From NCBI GenBank assembly GCA_963682055.1, contig OY821744.1, positions 8,162,835-8,226,834 on the forward strand: a stretch of DNA of 64,000 nt, written 5' to 3'. Under the pieces are notes generated by a model. It saw nothing but the letters and a program-made list of their open reading frames with translations. It did not search any database and was not told where the DNA came from. Each line of letters begins with the position of its first letter. Position 1 is the first letter of the stretch. The DNA comes from Primula veris (taxonomy: Eukaryota > Streptophyta > Magnoliopsida > Ericales > Primulaceae). Positions 1 through 11,250 of this stretch are shown here, piece after piece. Position numbers and translations under genes: made by a program.

Positions 1-207
1 TATATATATATATAAAAGTGACATTAGTAGTTCTTTTGTATTTTGTTGAATTTTGGGTAAGATTAAGTTTTTACCCATTATCATCATTTAAGTAATATAC
101 TAAAAACATATGGTTTAAAAATTGGCCGTATTTCCCAAGTGTTTCAAGAAGCCTCGTGAACCAAAATTAAAAAACATTTTATTTGAAAAAAAGAAAAAGA
201 AAAAAAG
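1..207. promoter_or_regulatory. 5' flank of the XBAT35-like gene, with a TA microsatellite
   Basis: The window opens with a run of TA dinucleotides (1-16). The rest is AT-rich and ends in a purine-rich stretch (about 181-207) directly before the ATG at 208, which fits a 5' UTR. No TATA box can be assigned securely because the upstream part lies outside the window. Confidence 0.4.
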
Positions 208-3200
208 ATGGGGCAACAACAATCATTAAAAACATCAAAAGACGAATTGTTATACCAAAAGGCTATTGAAGGAGATATTAACTCAGTTAAAAATCTTTTC
301 TCACATGGTGCTAGCCTTGAGGTTTATTTTATTTATTTACATTTGTTATTTCTATATTTTTTTTCATTTTTTTAGTTGCTACAGTCACCTTCTTTTTTTG
401 GATTATAAAAGAATCTGTTTTTATGAGTGTGTACACCAGATAAAATAATAAATAATACCCAAGTGAGTGCTTATCTTGTATTCATGTTAACCCAAGTGAA
501 GGGTTGGTTTGCATTTGTTGAGAAGGATTTTCTTTGTTGTTTTTATGAAAATTTATTTGCATGTATATGAACCCTTATAGAATTTTGTCAAAGAAAATAT
601 GATGTTACTATATGTTGAAGTGATGACACTTTTGGATTAGTCTTTCTAAGACTTTCCGTGTCACTAGTCTTTTTGGAGGTCGGTTCGGGTCGTGGAAGCA
701 ACCTTTCGTTGAAATGCAACTTATCATGTTATTCCTAAATAGGTACTTAATACTTATCATTTTAATCCAAGTGATGGGTTGGTTTGTATTTGCTCATAAA
801 GATTTTCTTGGTTGTTTTTATCCAAAATGATTTGCATATATAAGAATCCTGAGAAAATTTTGTCAAAGAAAACTAGAAAAGGTGATGCCCAAACTACATT
901 CAGTGGCGGAACTAGAACTCTTTTTATTTTCCGTAATTATGGGGGTGCTGAAATGCTAAAATCGATTAAAAACAAACAAACAAACAAACAGGATACATGG
1001 TAAAAAAACAGTTTTTTCTCGATATGTGGGTGTTGAAGTCTTTTTAGCGTGTTACTTACTACATTTTTTTGACTCCATTTTGTATTTTTATATGTATTCA
1101 ATTGCTGACACTTTCGGGTTGGTCTTTGTAAAACTTTTTGTGTCACTAGTCTTTGGTCTTTTGTAGGTTATAACAAACTTCTATCTTTATGACTGTGCAC
1201 ACCAAAGTTATATTTACTCAGTTGTTATAATGGAAGATTATTAGCATAGGAAAAACGCGTAATTTATTTTTTGTATTAAGAGTGATTTATCCAATATACA
1301 CTAGCTTAACTCCGCAATCATGTTGATGTATAAATTGAAGTGCAGATATTTCATGAGTCTTTTGTAAGATTTTCTTGTGTACCTGTAATTAGTCTTTAGT
1401 CATGGAAGTATTCCTAACTTTGGGGATTGGGCTGTGAAAACTAGTTGCACAACTTTTATAGAAAAAAGAAATTAAAAAAAAAAACTGTTGATGGGTGATA
1501 GAATCAGATTCGAGACTTATAGTTTTGGCGTTTTTACCCGTTGAAGTGGATTATCACTTGAATTGGTAATTTTCCATTTATATTCGGTGCTTCGAAAGAT
1601 TGGGTGTAGGGGGTGTCGAATGTTTCCTCCAAAAATTGGCGGCACTTTGTCTACGTTGACATCTAAAACATGCTACAAAATCTCTAAGAACAGACTATTT
1701 ATGTATTAGGAGTACTGCGTTGTAGTGTTTCTCCCTTTTGTTCTTTTATTTTTGGGTCCAAAGATGACATTTTTAAAGGCAGGAAGTTGTATTCACCCAA
1801 CTTTGCGATGATAAGCTTATTGTGACCAAGATGTATTGAATATTATATGTTCAGATTCTACATAGTTGTTTTTGCAGGATGTACATGATATCGCAAATTC
1901 AGGTATTTATCACAACCTATAGATTGATAGCTGCCCACGGGTAGGTAAAACCGTAATTCCACAATGGCTAGCTTGTGGCTAGTTTACCACATCTCATTAA
2001 CTAGGAGCTTAACACACACACACACACACACACAAAACGTTCCAAGTACTTGGAATTTTTATCTGCCTTCTGTTTTCCATTCTGTACCTACCATATGACA
2101 GGGGAGACATTGTATCAAGAGAATATTACACTGTAAGAATGGAAAGGAAAATTATCAATTCTTTATATAGATGTCACCTAACAATCCTGTTATGCTTCTT
2201 TTTAGTAAATTTTGCTGTAAACTTCACTACAATTGTTGATATTTTGATCATTTATTGAATTAGTGGATTGACAAAGAAGGAAAGACTCCTCTGATCGCAG
2301 CTTGTATGAATCCTGACCGATACGATCTGGCAAAGACTCTGATTGAACTAGGTGCAAATGTCACTGCTTATCGTCCAGGTACACTAATTTTGATTTCCGT
2401 ATCAATGTTTATTAATGGTTTTATAGAGTTTATTGTCTCTGGGAGCTTTGGGATTTGTTCCGCAATTATGTTAGTGAAATGCAGATAACTTCTCAGTCCT
2501 TATTCAGTTGAGTAGGAATTATTTCGAATTCACATTTGAATTGGCAAGTGTGAATAATTTTATTTTTGCGAGTTTGATCAATTTTTTTATAGTAATCCTG
2601 GCTTACGATTATTGAAGGTCGTCATGGTGGTACTCCTTTGCATCATGCTGCAAAGAGAGGCTTGGATCGGACTGTTCTGTTACTTTTGTTGCATGGTGGT
2701 AGGGATTTTTTTCCCACTGCTTTCAAGTTAAAATCTGTTTTATTTTCTGTAATAAATTTGTTTCTTCTAATCTGATAAAATACAGCCGATCATTTAGTAA
2801 GAAACGACAATTGTCAAACAGCACTGGATGTCGCTAGGGTTAAAGAATTCACCAATGTTGTTCGTCTTATCGAGGTATATCGCAGTAGACAGCGTAAAAA
2901 AACTGTTTTTTTTATATGTATTCTGATTTCTTTTTCAGGTTTCCTGTTAATTCTTATGCCCCTCTGATTTTACAGGGTTATGTTTGCTTTTTCTCTGGCT
3001 GGTTGAGGGAATTTTATGGTCCTGGCTTTCTTGAAGTATTAGCTCCTAAGTTGTTATCAAGAAAAATGTGAGTTGATTTTTCACTTTCTATTTCGGATGG
3101 CGCTTAAATTTTTTAATTTTAAACTTTTGGATTTCTAAAACCAATCTGTTTATGATAGAAGATGCTCCCTTATGCCTTGTTGTGTCATGTATTTCAGCAG

Positions 3201-6200
3201 AAAAAAAAAACTGTTCGCTGAGAAGTATCTCTTCTTTTTACTTATTATGTACATACTACGTATCTTTAATCAAGCATTTCAAATGGGCATATAGAATTCA
3301 TGTTTTTTCCCTTTAATGCAGTTGGACTGTAATTACACCTTGTGCCCCACATGATCCTGCCAAGCCTCTAAAATTGGAGTTGGCAATTTATTCTAACATT
3401 AAGGTAATATTTCCCAATAGTCAATCTCTTTTTGTATGAGAAATTTCTATTATAATTATCACTTACCAATTAATCTGCATACCTGGAGATATTTTTAAAC
3501 AAGTAATTTATTCTTCAAGCAGATTTACGCAGACAATATTAACTTATTGCTCTAGTTGTACCCAATGGCCGAAAATGCACTTCATGCACCTGGAAGCCAA
3601 CTCTTTTGCCTTTTAATATACTCTCAAATCGCACTTAACTAGAGAAAATAGGATAAGATCCCATTCATCATCTCATTTTTTTCATAAGATAGTCACTAGT
3701 AAATCATTTTTTTTCAGATTTTGTACCCAGAGGTTGGACTCGCAATTCGTTTTCCTGTTTTTCTTATGATAATGTTTTAAGTAGGAAGTGTGATATTCGG
3801 AACTCATGTTTGAAAAGGGGAAATTGCAATGAAAACAGAAGAAATAAATGATTGTTTCAATTTTAATGCACTTTAGTTATTTTGAAAGGTTTTTGTTTTA
3901 TTTTATGTCCTGGCAAAAAGTATTGAAAGCAATAATGCAATGAAATCAGCAGAATTTAATGATACAAGTCTTTTCTTTCAAAAAGTTGCGGCACTACTTG
4001 TATATTAAGATTCATGTCTTCTACTATCTGGATGTCCTCTTCTTTCTTTTTTTCATTGCTGTACTCATTGAATTACTTTGATTAACACATGAAGAAACAT
4101 ACCAATATGTGCTAAAATTAGCTACCCCTTATATTTCATGCAATTAACAGGATGCGCAACCCAGGGTTGTTATTCTTTTATGGAAGGCTGACATTGAGGA
4201 GCCTAAATTTAACCTTCAGGATCCGACGGTGATAATCTTTGACAAGCCCACAGGTAATTTTCTTATAGAAAAACTTAAAGAGTTTAACAGTTCATGTGAA
4301 GTACGTACCATTTGAGGCACAAACCAAGTTGTATTTGATGTAGCTTCTTCCCATGGAATTGGCTAATCAGTCATTCAGATGTACTTAATATTTTGGGGGT
4401 AAATTTCATAAACTTTAGTCTCTGTCCTACCATTGTCCTTCATTTTTTGTATTATTGAGTTTGAATCCTTGACCTTAGAATTGCGCTTTCCGTCCCTTGA
4501 ATGGAAATTTAGACAGTTGAGAAGTAATATGGTGAAATTGATAAAATTTGCTTAAAAGTATTTAATGTCGTCACATATAACGGAAAGAAAGATGGTATTA
4601 GGTTTAGGGACGAACAACGCACAATTTGTGAAGTTTAGGGACTAAAAGTGCTTACTGCAAAAGTATAGGGACTAAAATGTGACAAATACTAAGTTTAAGT
4701 ACTAAGAATGAAATTAACCCATTTATTTTTACCAGTCTTGATTAAATTATTGCATGAGAATTGTATTGGTTATATTGCCGACTTTTGTATTCGGCGTGTG
4801 TATGCAGGAACTCGGTACAGGTTTGCAGCATCCATTGATGGTGATAAACAACAAATACAGTCATTTTATAATGCATGCAGTGGGTATCCTCAGGTAAATA
4901 TATCCGTACAATATTTGTGTGGGGTCACGTGAATTAGTTATCGACTTCTAGCAGAATAACTGATAACATTCTGGCCTCTTAGTTTGAATTTGTCATTTGC
5001 TCGTGTCTCATAAGCCTTATCCGACATTTCATAAAAGGTCGTGGTTGTTGCCATTAAAGTATTAGTTGATTTTGGATGCGATATCAGAAATTTGTTCTAT
5101 AGGAAACGGTTATTAGGTCTGTTTGTGTGGTTTTGATTCTTTGCAACTAAGTTTCTACTTTGATTGCTATTTGCTGATAACTCTAAAACTAAGAATAATC
5201 GTCTTTCATGTTCACTGGCATTCTCTAGACAAGGACATGTCCAACATTTTACAAACTTATGGTTCTCATAATTATAATTTTTGGCACGTAGAGTAATGTC
5301 TACAGACTCTATACTGAATATAAGTAACTGCATCATCTAAAATCTAAATAGCAGATTACTCTGCACTTTTGCTTTACTGATTTCAAACTTGGTCAATTTT
5401 TAATATTACCATTCAGTTTAGAGTCCAACTAGGGGAATCTAGGTTATGTTTCTTACCATCACTACTTCTTGTTTTGAATTTTACTACAAGAAAGGCATTT
5501 GGTAATCTAGTTTCGCCAGTATTTGAGTAAGTTTTCTGATTCCGGAATCCATATTGATGTACAAATGGGAAATGGAAAGAATCTTGTCCGAAAGAGTATT
5601 TATTTAATTATTATTTTCTTTTTCCCAAAAAAAAAAAATTGCTCCGAAAACTAATGAAACCACGAACAGAACTATAACCAATAGTTCTGAGAACATAACC
5701 ATTAACCAAGAAGACCTGAAAGAAATAGAGAGTTCATTTTTAATAAGTATTTGGTGTTTTAGGTTGTGCATTGCCCATTATCACCCGGGACAGCATCAGC
5801 TCCAATGGATTCAACTCAAACAGCTAAAAATGAAGCTAAATTAGCAGTGACATCAAATGTTAATTTTCAATCAGGTATAAACAATAGACCCGATGATTTC
5901 AATGGTTGGGCAAACTCTAGAAACAAAAACCATAACAATGAATGGGGCCCACCTAGTGATTATTCTCCTCCGGAAGCAAGTACTAGTGGTTGGATAGATG
6001 AACAAACTATAGAGCAAAACAATGGATGGGGAGTTCCCGTAAAAAAGCCTGATCTTAAAACCCAAACCTTGAAAATCGATAATTTAAAAGGTTGGGGAAA
6101 TTCTTCAGAAAACACCACTCATAATGGTTGGGGACCAGCCAGCGAATCTTCTATGCCGAAAACAAATGATTGGATAGATGCACCGAATAAGGAGCAACAG

Positions 6201-6668
6201 AACGGATTGGGACTGCCCAAGCCAAAGGTTGATAAAAATAAATTTCAATCAAACGAGCCTTGTCAGGAGAGGTATAATGGGTGGGGAGTTTCTATACCAA
6301 ATGACAGAGAGCATAATACAGAAGTTACTTGTGTGCCACAATCGTATAATGTTCCTTCGGCTCCACCAATTCCTATGGAGGGTTTAGAAGAAAGCGCGAT
6401 CGAGTACCCGTCTATTGATTTTAGCCCTGTTGAGTTATCTGTTCCTTGTTTGGGTAATGAAAAAGTTGAAATAAAAAGCCCAGTGGAAAATGAAGATGGC
6501 TCGTCGTTGTGTGTGATTTGTTGGGAAGCTCCAGTCGAAGGGGCGTGTGTTCCATGTGGGCATATGGCTGGTTGTATGGCTTGTTTAAATGACGTTAAAA
6601 CCACAAGAGGTGATTGCCCTGTTTGCCGAACCAAGATAAATCAAGTTATCCGGATATATGCTGTTTGA
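208..6668 (+). CDS. XBAT35-like: XBAT35-type E3 ubiquitin ligase (ankyrin repeats plus C-terminal RING finger)
   Basis: Nine coding exons with GT-AG introns and continuous phase: 208-321, 2264-2378, 2618-2698, 2786-2874, 2976-3067, 3322-3403, 4151-4253, 4808-4893 and 5763-6668, giving about 555 residues. The start MGQQQS fits an N-myristoylation signal (Gly2, Ser6) and matches the start I know for Arabidopsis XBAT35, which is about 460 aa. Exons 1-4 (residues 1-133) carry ankyrin repeats, including TPLHHAAKRG-like and LLLLHGG motifs. Exons 5-8 hold the conserved middle (CFFSGWLREF-like, then RYRFAASIDGD). Exon 9 is a low-complexity linker with repeated Trp-Gly motifs (about residues 300-425), followed by a RING finger at about 504-543 (CVIC, CVPCGH, CMAC, CPVC). 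The family ubiquitinates target proteins; XBAT35 is linked to ethylene responses and defence in Arabidopsis. The linker is longer than in Arabidopsis. Family assignment is firm; orthology to XBAT35 rather than XBAT34 is likely but unproven. Confidence 0.93.
2012..2034. repeat. (AC)n microsatellite in intron 1 of the XBAT35-like gene
   Basis: A perfect dinucleotide AC run of about 23 bp inside the 1.9-kb first intron. Confidence 0.9.
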
Positions 6669-7270
6669 GATGTGATTTTTTGTAGTAATTGTTTGGTTGA
6701 TTATATATTTTTAAGTGGTTACGAGCAATTTAACACGACATTTGGATGTATATACGTTGGTTGACTTGATATTATATCACGTGTTGAATCTTGTACCAGA
6801 AGATCCTGATATTCTCCGTCTATATAATGCAATGAACTTCGTCTACATTACATGTCACAACTTCTCTTTTCCGCCTGAGACGACGCTAAAAAGAGAAAAT
6901 ATCATTTTTATCATCGAATAACATTTGCTTAAAGTCCAGCAATACGTTTGGTTCCTATGTCTTTCTAAAGTTACCAGTAACAAAATTTACTCTTTTTTTT
7001 GTAGTGTTGTTGCTTTCCTTTTGACCGGGTCATTAAAAGCACTGAACAATAAATTGATAAATTCATTAACTGATATGGATAAAAAAAAAAAAGAGTAGAA
7101 AGTGACTTTAAGAGTATGAAAAAGTTGGCAGATAAAATTGGCAAAAAAATGCCGAAATGTCGGCATTTGGCAGCTCCTAGCTGCAGTCCAATTTTGTATA
7201 TATTATGCAAGTTCAGTGAACCTTTCTTTAGATTTAACAAACTTGTCACTTATCAGCTAGGTGAGTCTAT
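6669..7270. other. 3' UTR of the XBAT35-like gene and intergenic DNA
   Basis: This follows the TGA at 6666-6668. AT-rich sequence with short open frames that resemble no protein. The 3' UTR presumably ends within the first few hundred bases; no poly(A) site is assigned. Confidence 0.5.
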
Positions 7271-9130
7271 GTATTCTATCCGTATTCTTTATTTTTTTTC
7301 GTGTTCTGTTTATTTTATTTAAAAAAAAATTCTAAAAAACTTGAATTTTTTTATACAAATACTATAAAACATGTATCAATACATTACAACAATTATTTTT
7401 AAAAGAAAATCCGTACGCAATTTAATTTGGAATAAATTTATAAATTAGTGTAAATTAAACATTAAATCTTAGAAAATTTGTCTAAAACAATATTATGTTC
7501 AAATGTTTTAAAATTTGAATACAATAATATACTATAAAAACTTATAAATTTGCGGAACAAGTTGTAAAAAATTAAAATTTGAGTTAAAATAAATAAGCGG
7601 TAAAGAAAAAGATAGAGAACATAAATATAATATTACGACGTAGTTCTTTCACTGAAATAGTTCAATAAAATTAAGTAGGCCAAATATGATTTACTTGCTA
7701 AATAACAATTATATAATATTAAATAACTCACCAATTTGCCGTTGGCAATTTATTAAATTTTTAGTTGCAACAAGTAGAATAATACCCTTTCCTAATGTGC
7801 AGACTTGCACTGGTAATTTGTAGGTCTTTAATTTTTGTGGCTATGCTTTGAGTAATTGTGACCACATTAACATAACTATTTTTTTTCGTAATTATAAAAA
7901 CGATGCAGGAATGCTTAAATCAATGAATTTTGGAATCCATTTTAGTATGTAACTAGTTTGTTTCTCTCGTTTTAATGATAATTTTAGTATGTAACTAGTT
8001 TGTTTCTCTCGTTTTAATGATAGTTCTCCTTTTCGCTTGGTTTTTCTGTTCATTATAATTAACTTGGTTTAGTGTGGAAATTTAATAATAACAATACTTA
8101 TATTTATAATGGTAAGTATGGACAAAAAATGATCCGCGGCTCAGCATAGTACGAATGAGGCTACTTATCGCTCTTGGTCCTATTGAAATATAAATTTCTT
8201 ATATAATAACTCTAAAAATGTAATTTTATATTTGCGGAAAATGGCATGATAACTACACATACTAACTCTGCTTATAGTTTGTAATTATTTTATTTTTCAA
8301 ACTTGTAAAATCAAATCCATTTGGTTTTTAAAAAAATCTGAATTTTACTAGTATCTGAATAGTTTTCTCAGCTAAACTTCATGTATATTTTGATATAAAA
8401 AGATCCGAGACTTCAAATCCTAATACTAGTCTTCTCAATGAATAATAAGACTAAATATTACGGCTATTTATAATAAAATAATTTCTAAATAATGATAAAA
8501 ATGAGTTAATAATATGTAACTAAAAATAATAGGACTAAAATTAAAATTCATCTAATGAACATATGGGGCTGCTCTCCACTATAGACAGTAGAGGATGCGA
8601 ATCTCAATCCTTTATGGGTGACATAGTGGATGGGCATTAAATTTTAGTCAATTTTTTTTTTCCCCCACCATTTTGTTTGTATTGTTGAGCTGGATAAAAT
8701 AAATGACAAGCTGGATTTAATTTAGATAACTATACACTTAACTACTTTTTAATATACAACTTATAAACTATTACAAATATACTATCCATATTCTCTATTT
8801 ATTTTATACAATTTTTCTTATTTTTATTTAAATTTTAAATTTTCACAACTTGTTTCGCAAGTTTATAAGATTTTGTACTATATTGTATTTAAATTTTAAA
8901 ACATTTGGACATAAATATTGTTTTAGACAATTTTTATAATATTTAATATTTAGTTTACACTAATTTATACATTTATTTCAAGATAAATTGCGTATGGATT
9001 TTTTTTAAAATAATTATTTAAATGTATTGATGCATGAATTATACTAATTATACAATTTTTTTCAAGTTTTTTAAAATAATTTTTTGAATAAAATAAACAA
9101 GAAGCACAAATAAAAAATAGGGATATAATA
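7271..9130. mobile_element. Foldback / long-TIR non-autonomous DNA transposon
   Basis: About 370 bp at the left (7271-7640) is the imperfect reverse complement of about 365 bp at the right (8765-9130). Matching landmarks are ttgcggaacaagttgt near 7550 against acaacttgtttcgcaa near 8855, and gtttattttatttaaaa near 7308 against the complement of a stretch near 9085. The arms are AT-rich and diverged by point changes and small indels. The roughly 1.1-kb middle has no coding capacity. This fits a Mutator-like or foldback element. No TSD is clear at either end, so superfamily and exact boundaries are uncertain. Confidence 0.7.
7939..8022. repeat. 42-bp tandem duplication inside the foldback element
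   Basis: Two consecutive, virtually identical 42-bp units, each containing agtatgtaactagtttg followed by tttctctcgttttaatgata, at 7939-7980 and 7981-8022. They lie in the loop portion of the inverted-repeat element. Confidence 0.85.
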
Positions 9131-10438
9131 TTTTATATTTGTTATTAAAGATACATCTTTGTAAAAAGTTGTTAGATGAGGGCATATAAGGCACTTTGAA
9201 TAAAGTCAACAAATCATAAACAACTCTGCAAAGGCAATCTTCTTGGATTTCATTCTTAAGTTGTAGTTAAGTTTAATAATCAAGGTTTAAAAGTCTTGCC
9301 CTTTTCTCTAATCATAATTATGATTCCTCTTAGCCAACACTAATTAATAATTACAGATACTTAGTAAAAGACTATAAGGTTCAGCCTTTTAACACCGTTG
9401 AATACTTAAGGAATTAGTATATTACTACCTATAACTGCAACAAACAATTTTTTAAATTTTATTTTATTTTATTTCATTTTAATAGCAAGTATTGTAGTGT
9501 TTATCAAGCTTCATCAATATATTTTTTGTGTGAAGCGACAAAAAATGAAAAACAAGTGTCAAGAAAAAAAAAAAATATATATATATATATATGAGGACAA
9601 AATCTTAAGCTGAAATAAAGAAAAATCACAAGATGAGATTTATTTTTCGTTAATCACTGAAACACACATTTTTTTTTTTTCTATTTTGAAACAACAAGAA
9701 CACTTGTCTATCGTCTAATGAAAGACTTCAAACCAACCTATCATAAAAGAAACTAGGAATAAACATCAAATTGATATTTTAAAAAATGGAGAAGGGACAA
9801 AATTATAGAGTCTAGCTATAGTACTCCTAGATTCCATGCTTTTCACCGGTTAGTCAAATATTCCAAAGAATTTCAACAAACTTTAATTTATGACCATTTA
9901 GATCAAATGACAAATAAATCCGAATTTTATGAATACATCTTGAACAACGCTAAAACACATTAACTAAGCCACGAAAAAACTCACAAAATCACACATTTAG
10001 CAGACATGAGTTTATATATGTGAAAGAAGTAATCACAAAATTGCAGTTTTGTTCTATAATGTTTTTCGTTCTCACTGGTATTATAACAAGTGTAAGAAAA
10101 TTGATCAAAGTGGCATTTCTTGCATACATGTATAGATTCAACTATTTTTCATGAAATATGACAACGTGTACACAAAATCATACTTGTACCGAAGCCATAA
10201 ATAATAAAATGGGGTAGCCAAATTAACATTAAAAAAACCACGTTGAGTGAAAAAACCGTGAGAGATGTCAAAACATGCAATTTATTTACCAACGTTTTTT
10301 TGATAGATTAAATTTTGAAATCAAGTCACAGGCAATACAGATCTTTATAAGTCATAATTATGGTTTCATACGGCCATGCAATCGTTCTTGGTTATGAATG
10401 TATTATATGATATTATTTAGAAAGTAGAAATTTCAGTT
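9131..10438. other. AT-rich intergenic DNA, no gene seen
   Basis: No protein-like frame is recognised on either strand. It contains a short (AT)n run at about 9575-9591 and several A or T homopolymers. Confidence 0.5.
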
Positions 10439-10821
10439 AGAAAGAAGGCACATGCGAATTTTTTTACGGATTCATCTGAGGAAAGATCTACCCTTGTGCC
10501 AACAGACGTTTTTGTTTACAGCTGTAGCGGTGGAAAACATGCGTGTGTTAATTTTACCGGCGTTTCGTCATTGATGGGGTTTGGTATTGGAGAATTTACC
10601 GTGGGTCACGCAGCTACTACTGCAGCGGCATCGAAGGTAGAGAAATATGAGAAGGTCTGTCCAGACAATCAACACAGTTTCGCATGAGAGTGCAGAAAGT
10701 CATGAACAGGAATATGTTGACTGCAGGTTCGACTGAATATGTCTTTACAAGTTTAGAATTTGTTATTCAAAAATCACTAGCGACGCAGTTTGTTACCCGT
10801 TTATCTCAAACTCATATGTAA
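10439..10821 (+). pseudogene. Degenerate fragment of a repetitive plant protein family (C-terminal part)
   Basis: An open stretch (10439-10687) reads KKAHANFFTDSSEERSTL, then VFVYSCSGGKHACVNFTGVS, and on to a segment ending KVCPDNQHSFA. After a stop, a second frame (10690-10821) continues VQKVMNRNMLTAG and then FVIQKSLATQFVTRLS. I recognise this order as the C-terminal part of a multicopy plant family often annotated as auxilin-like or reverse-transcriptase-associated in Asteraceae, in which the KHEKAC-DNQH region is followed by about 20 residues (IPFAFDTFGF type) before VQ-VMH. Here that connecting part is missing and the frame shifts, so the copy is broken by an internal deletion. Function of the parent family is unknown to me. 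Confidence 0.6.
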
Positions 10822-11250
10822 TAATTTTCCTCTAATCAGTTTTATTAATAAATATAAAAATGAGAATCTATTTTAATTAGTAAAAAACTAAATAAAAGTT
10901 TATTACTAATATATAAACCACTCCATTCATGATCCAGAAACAAGGACTACAATGTCCAAAACAAGAAGAAGAAAGAAAAAAAAAGGGGGCCCCACGTGGA
11001 CAGCAAACATTAATTAATAATTAATTTATATTCAATTAAATAAAGAGCAGAGAGCCCCACCGTGCAACTCTTTTCCTTTTTTTTGCTTCTCTTATTTTGT
11101 TCTCTGTTTTTTTGATGACTCTCTCTCTCTAAAAATGTTGAAGATTTGGTTGTTTTTTGGATTTAAAGATTTAATCTTTGTGATGGGTAATTTATGTTAA
11201 GGATAAATTTATTTTAAAAAAAAATTGTGGGTTTTGTTTAAGATCTCTAT
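10822..11250 (+). promoter_or_regulatory. 5' flank / 5' UTR of the PUB4-like gene
   Basis: AT-rich sequence with a pyrimidine tract and (CT)n run at about 11119-11130, typical of plant 5' UTRs. No TATA box is assigned with confidence. Confidence 0.35.

Noticed and set aside
6715..6921. 68-aa frame after the XBAT35-like gene
   Set aside because: It falls in the probable 3' UTR and resembles no protein.
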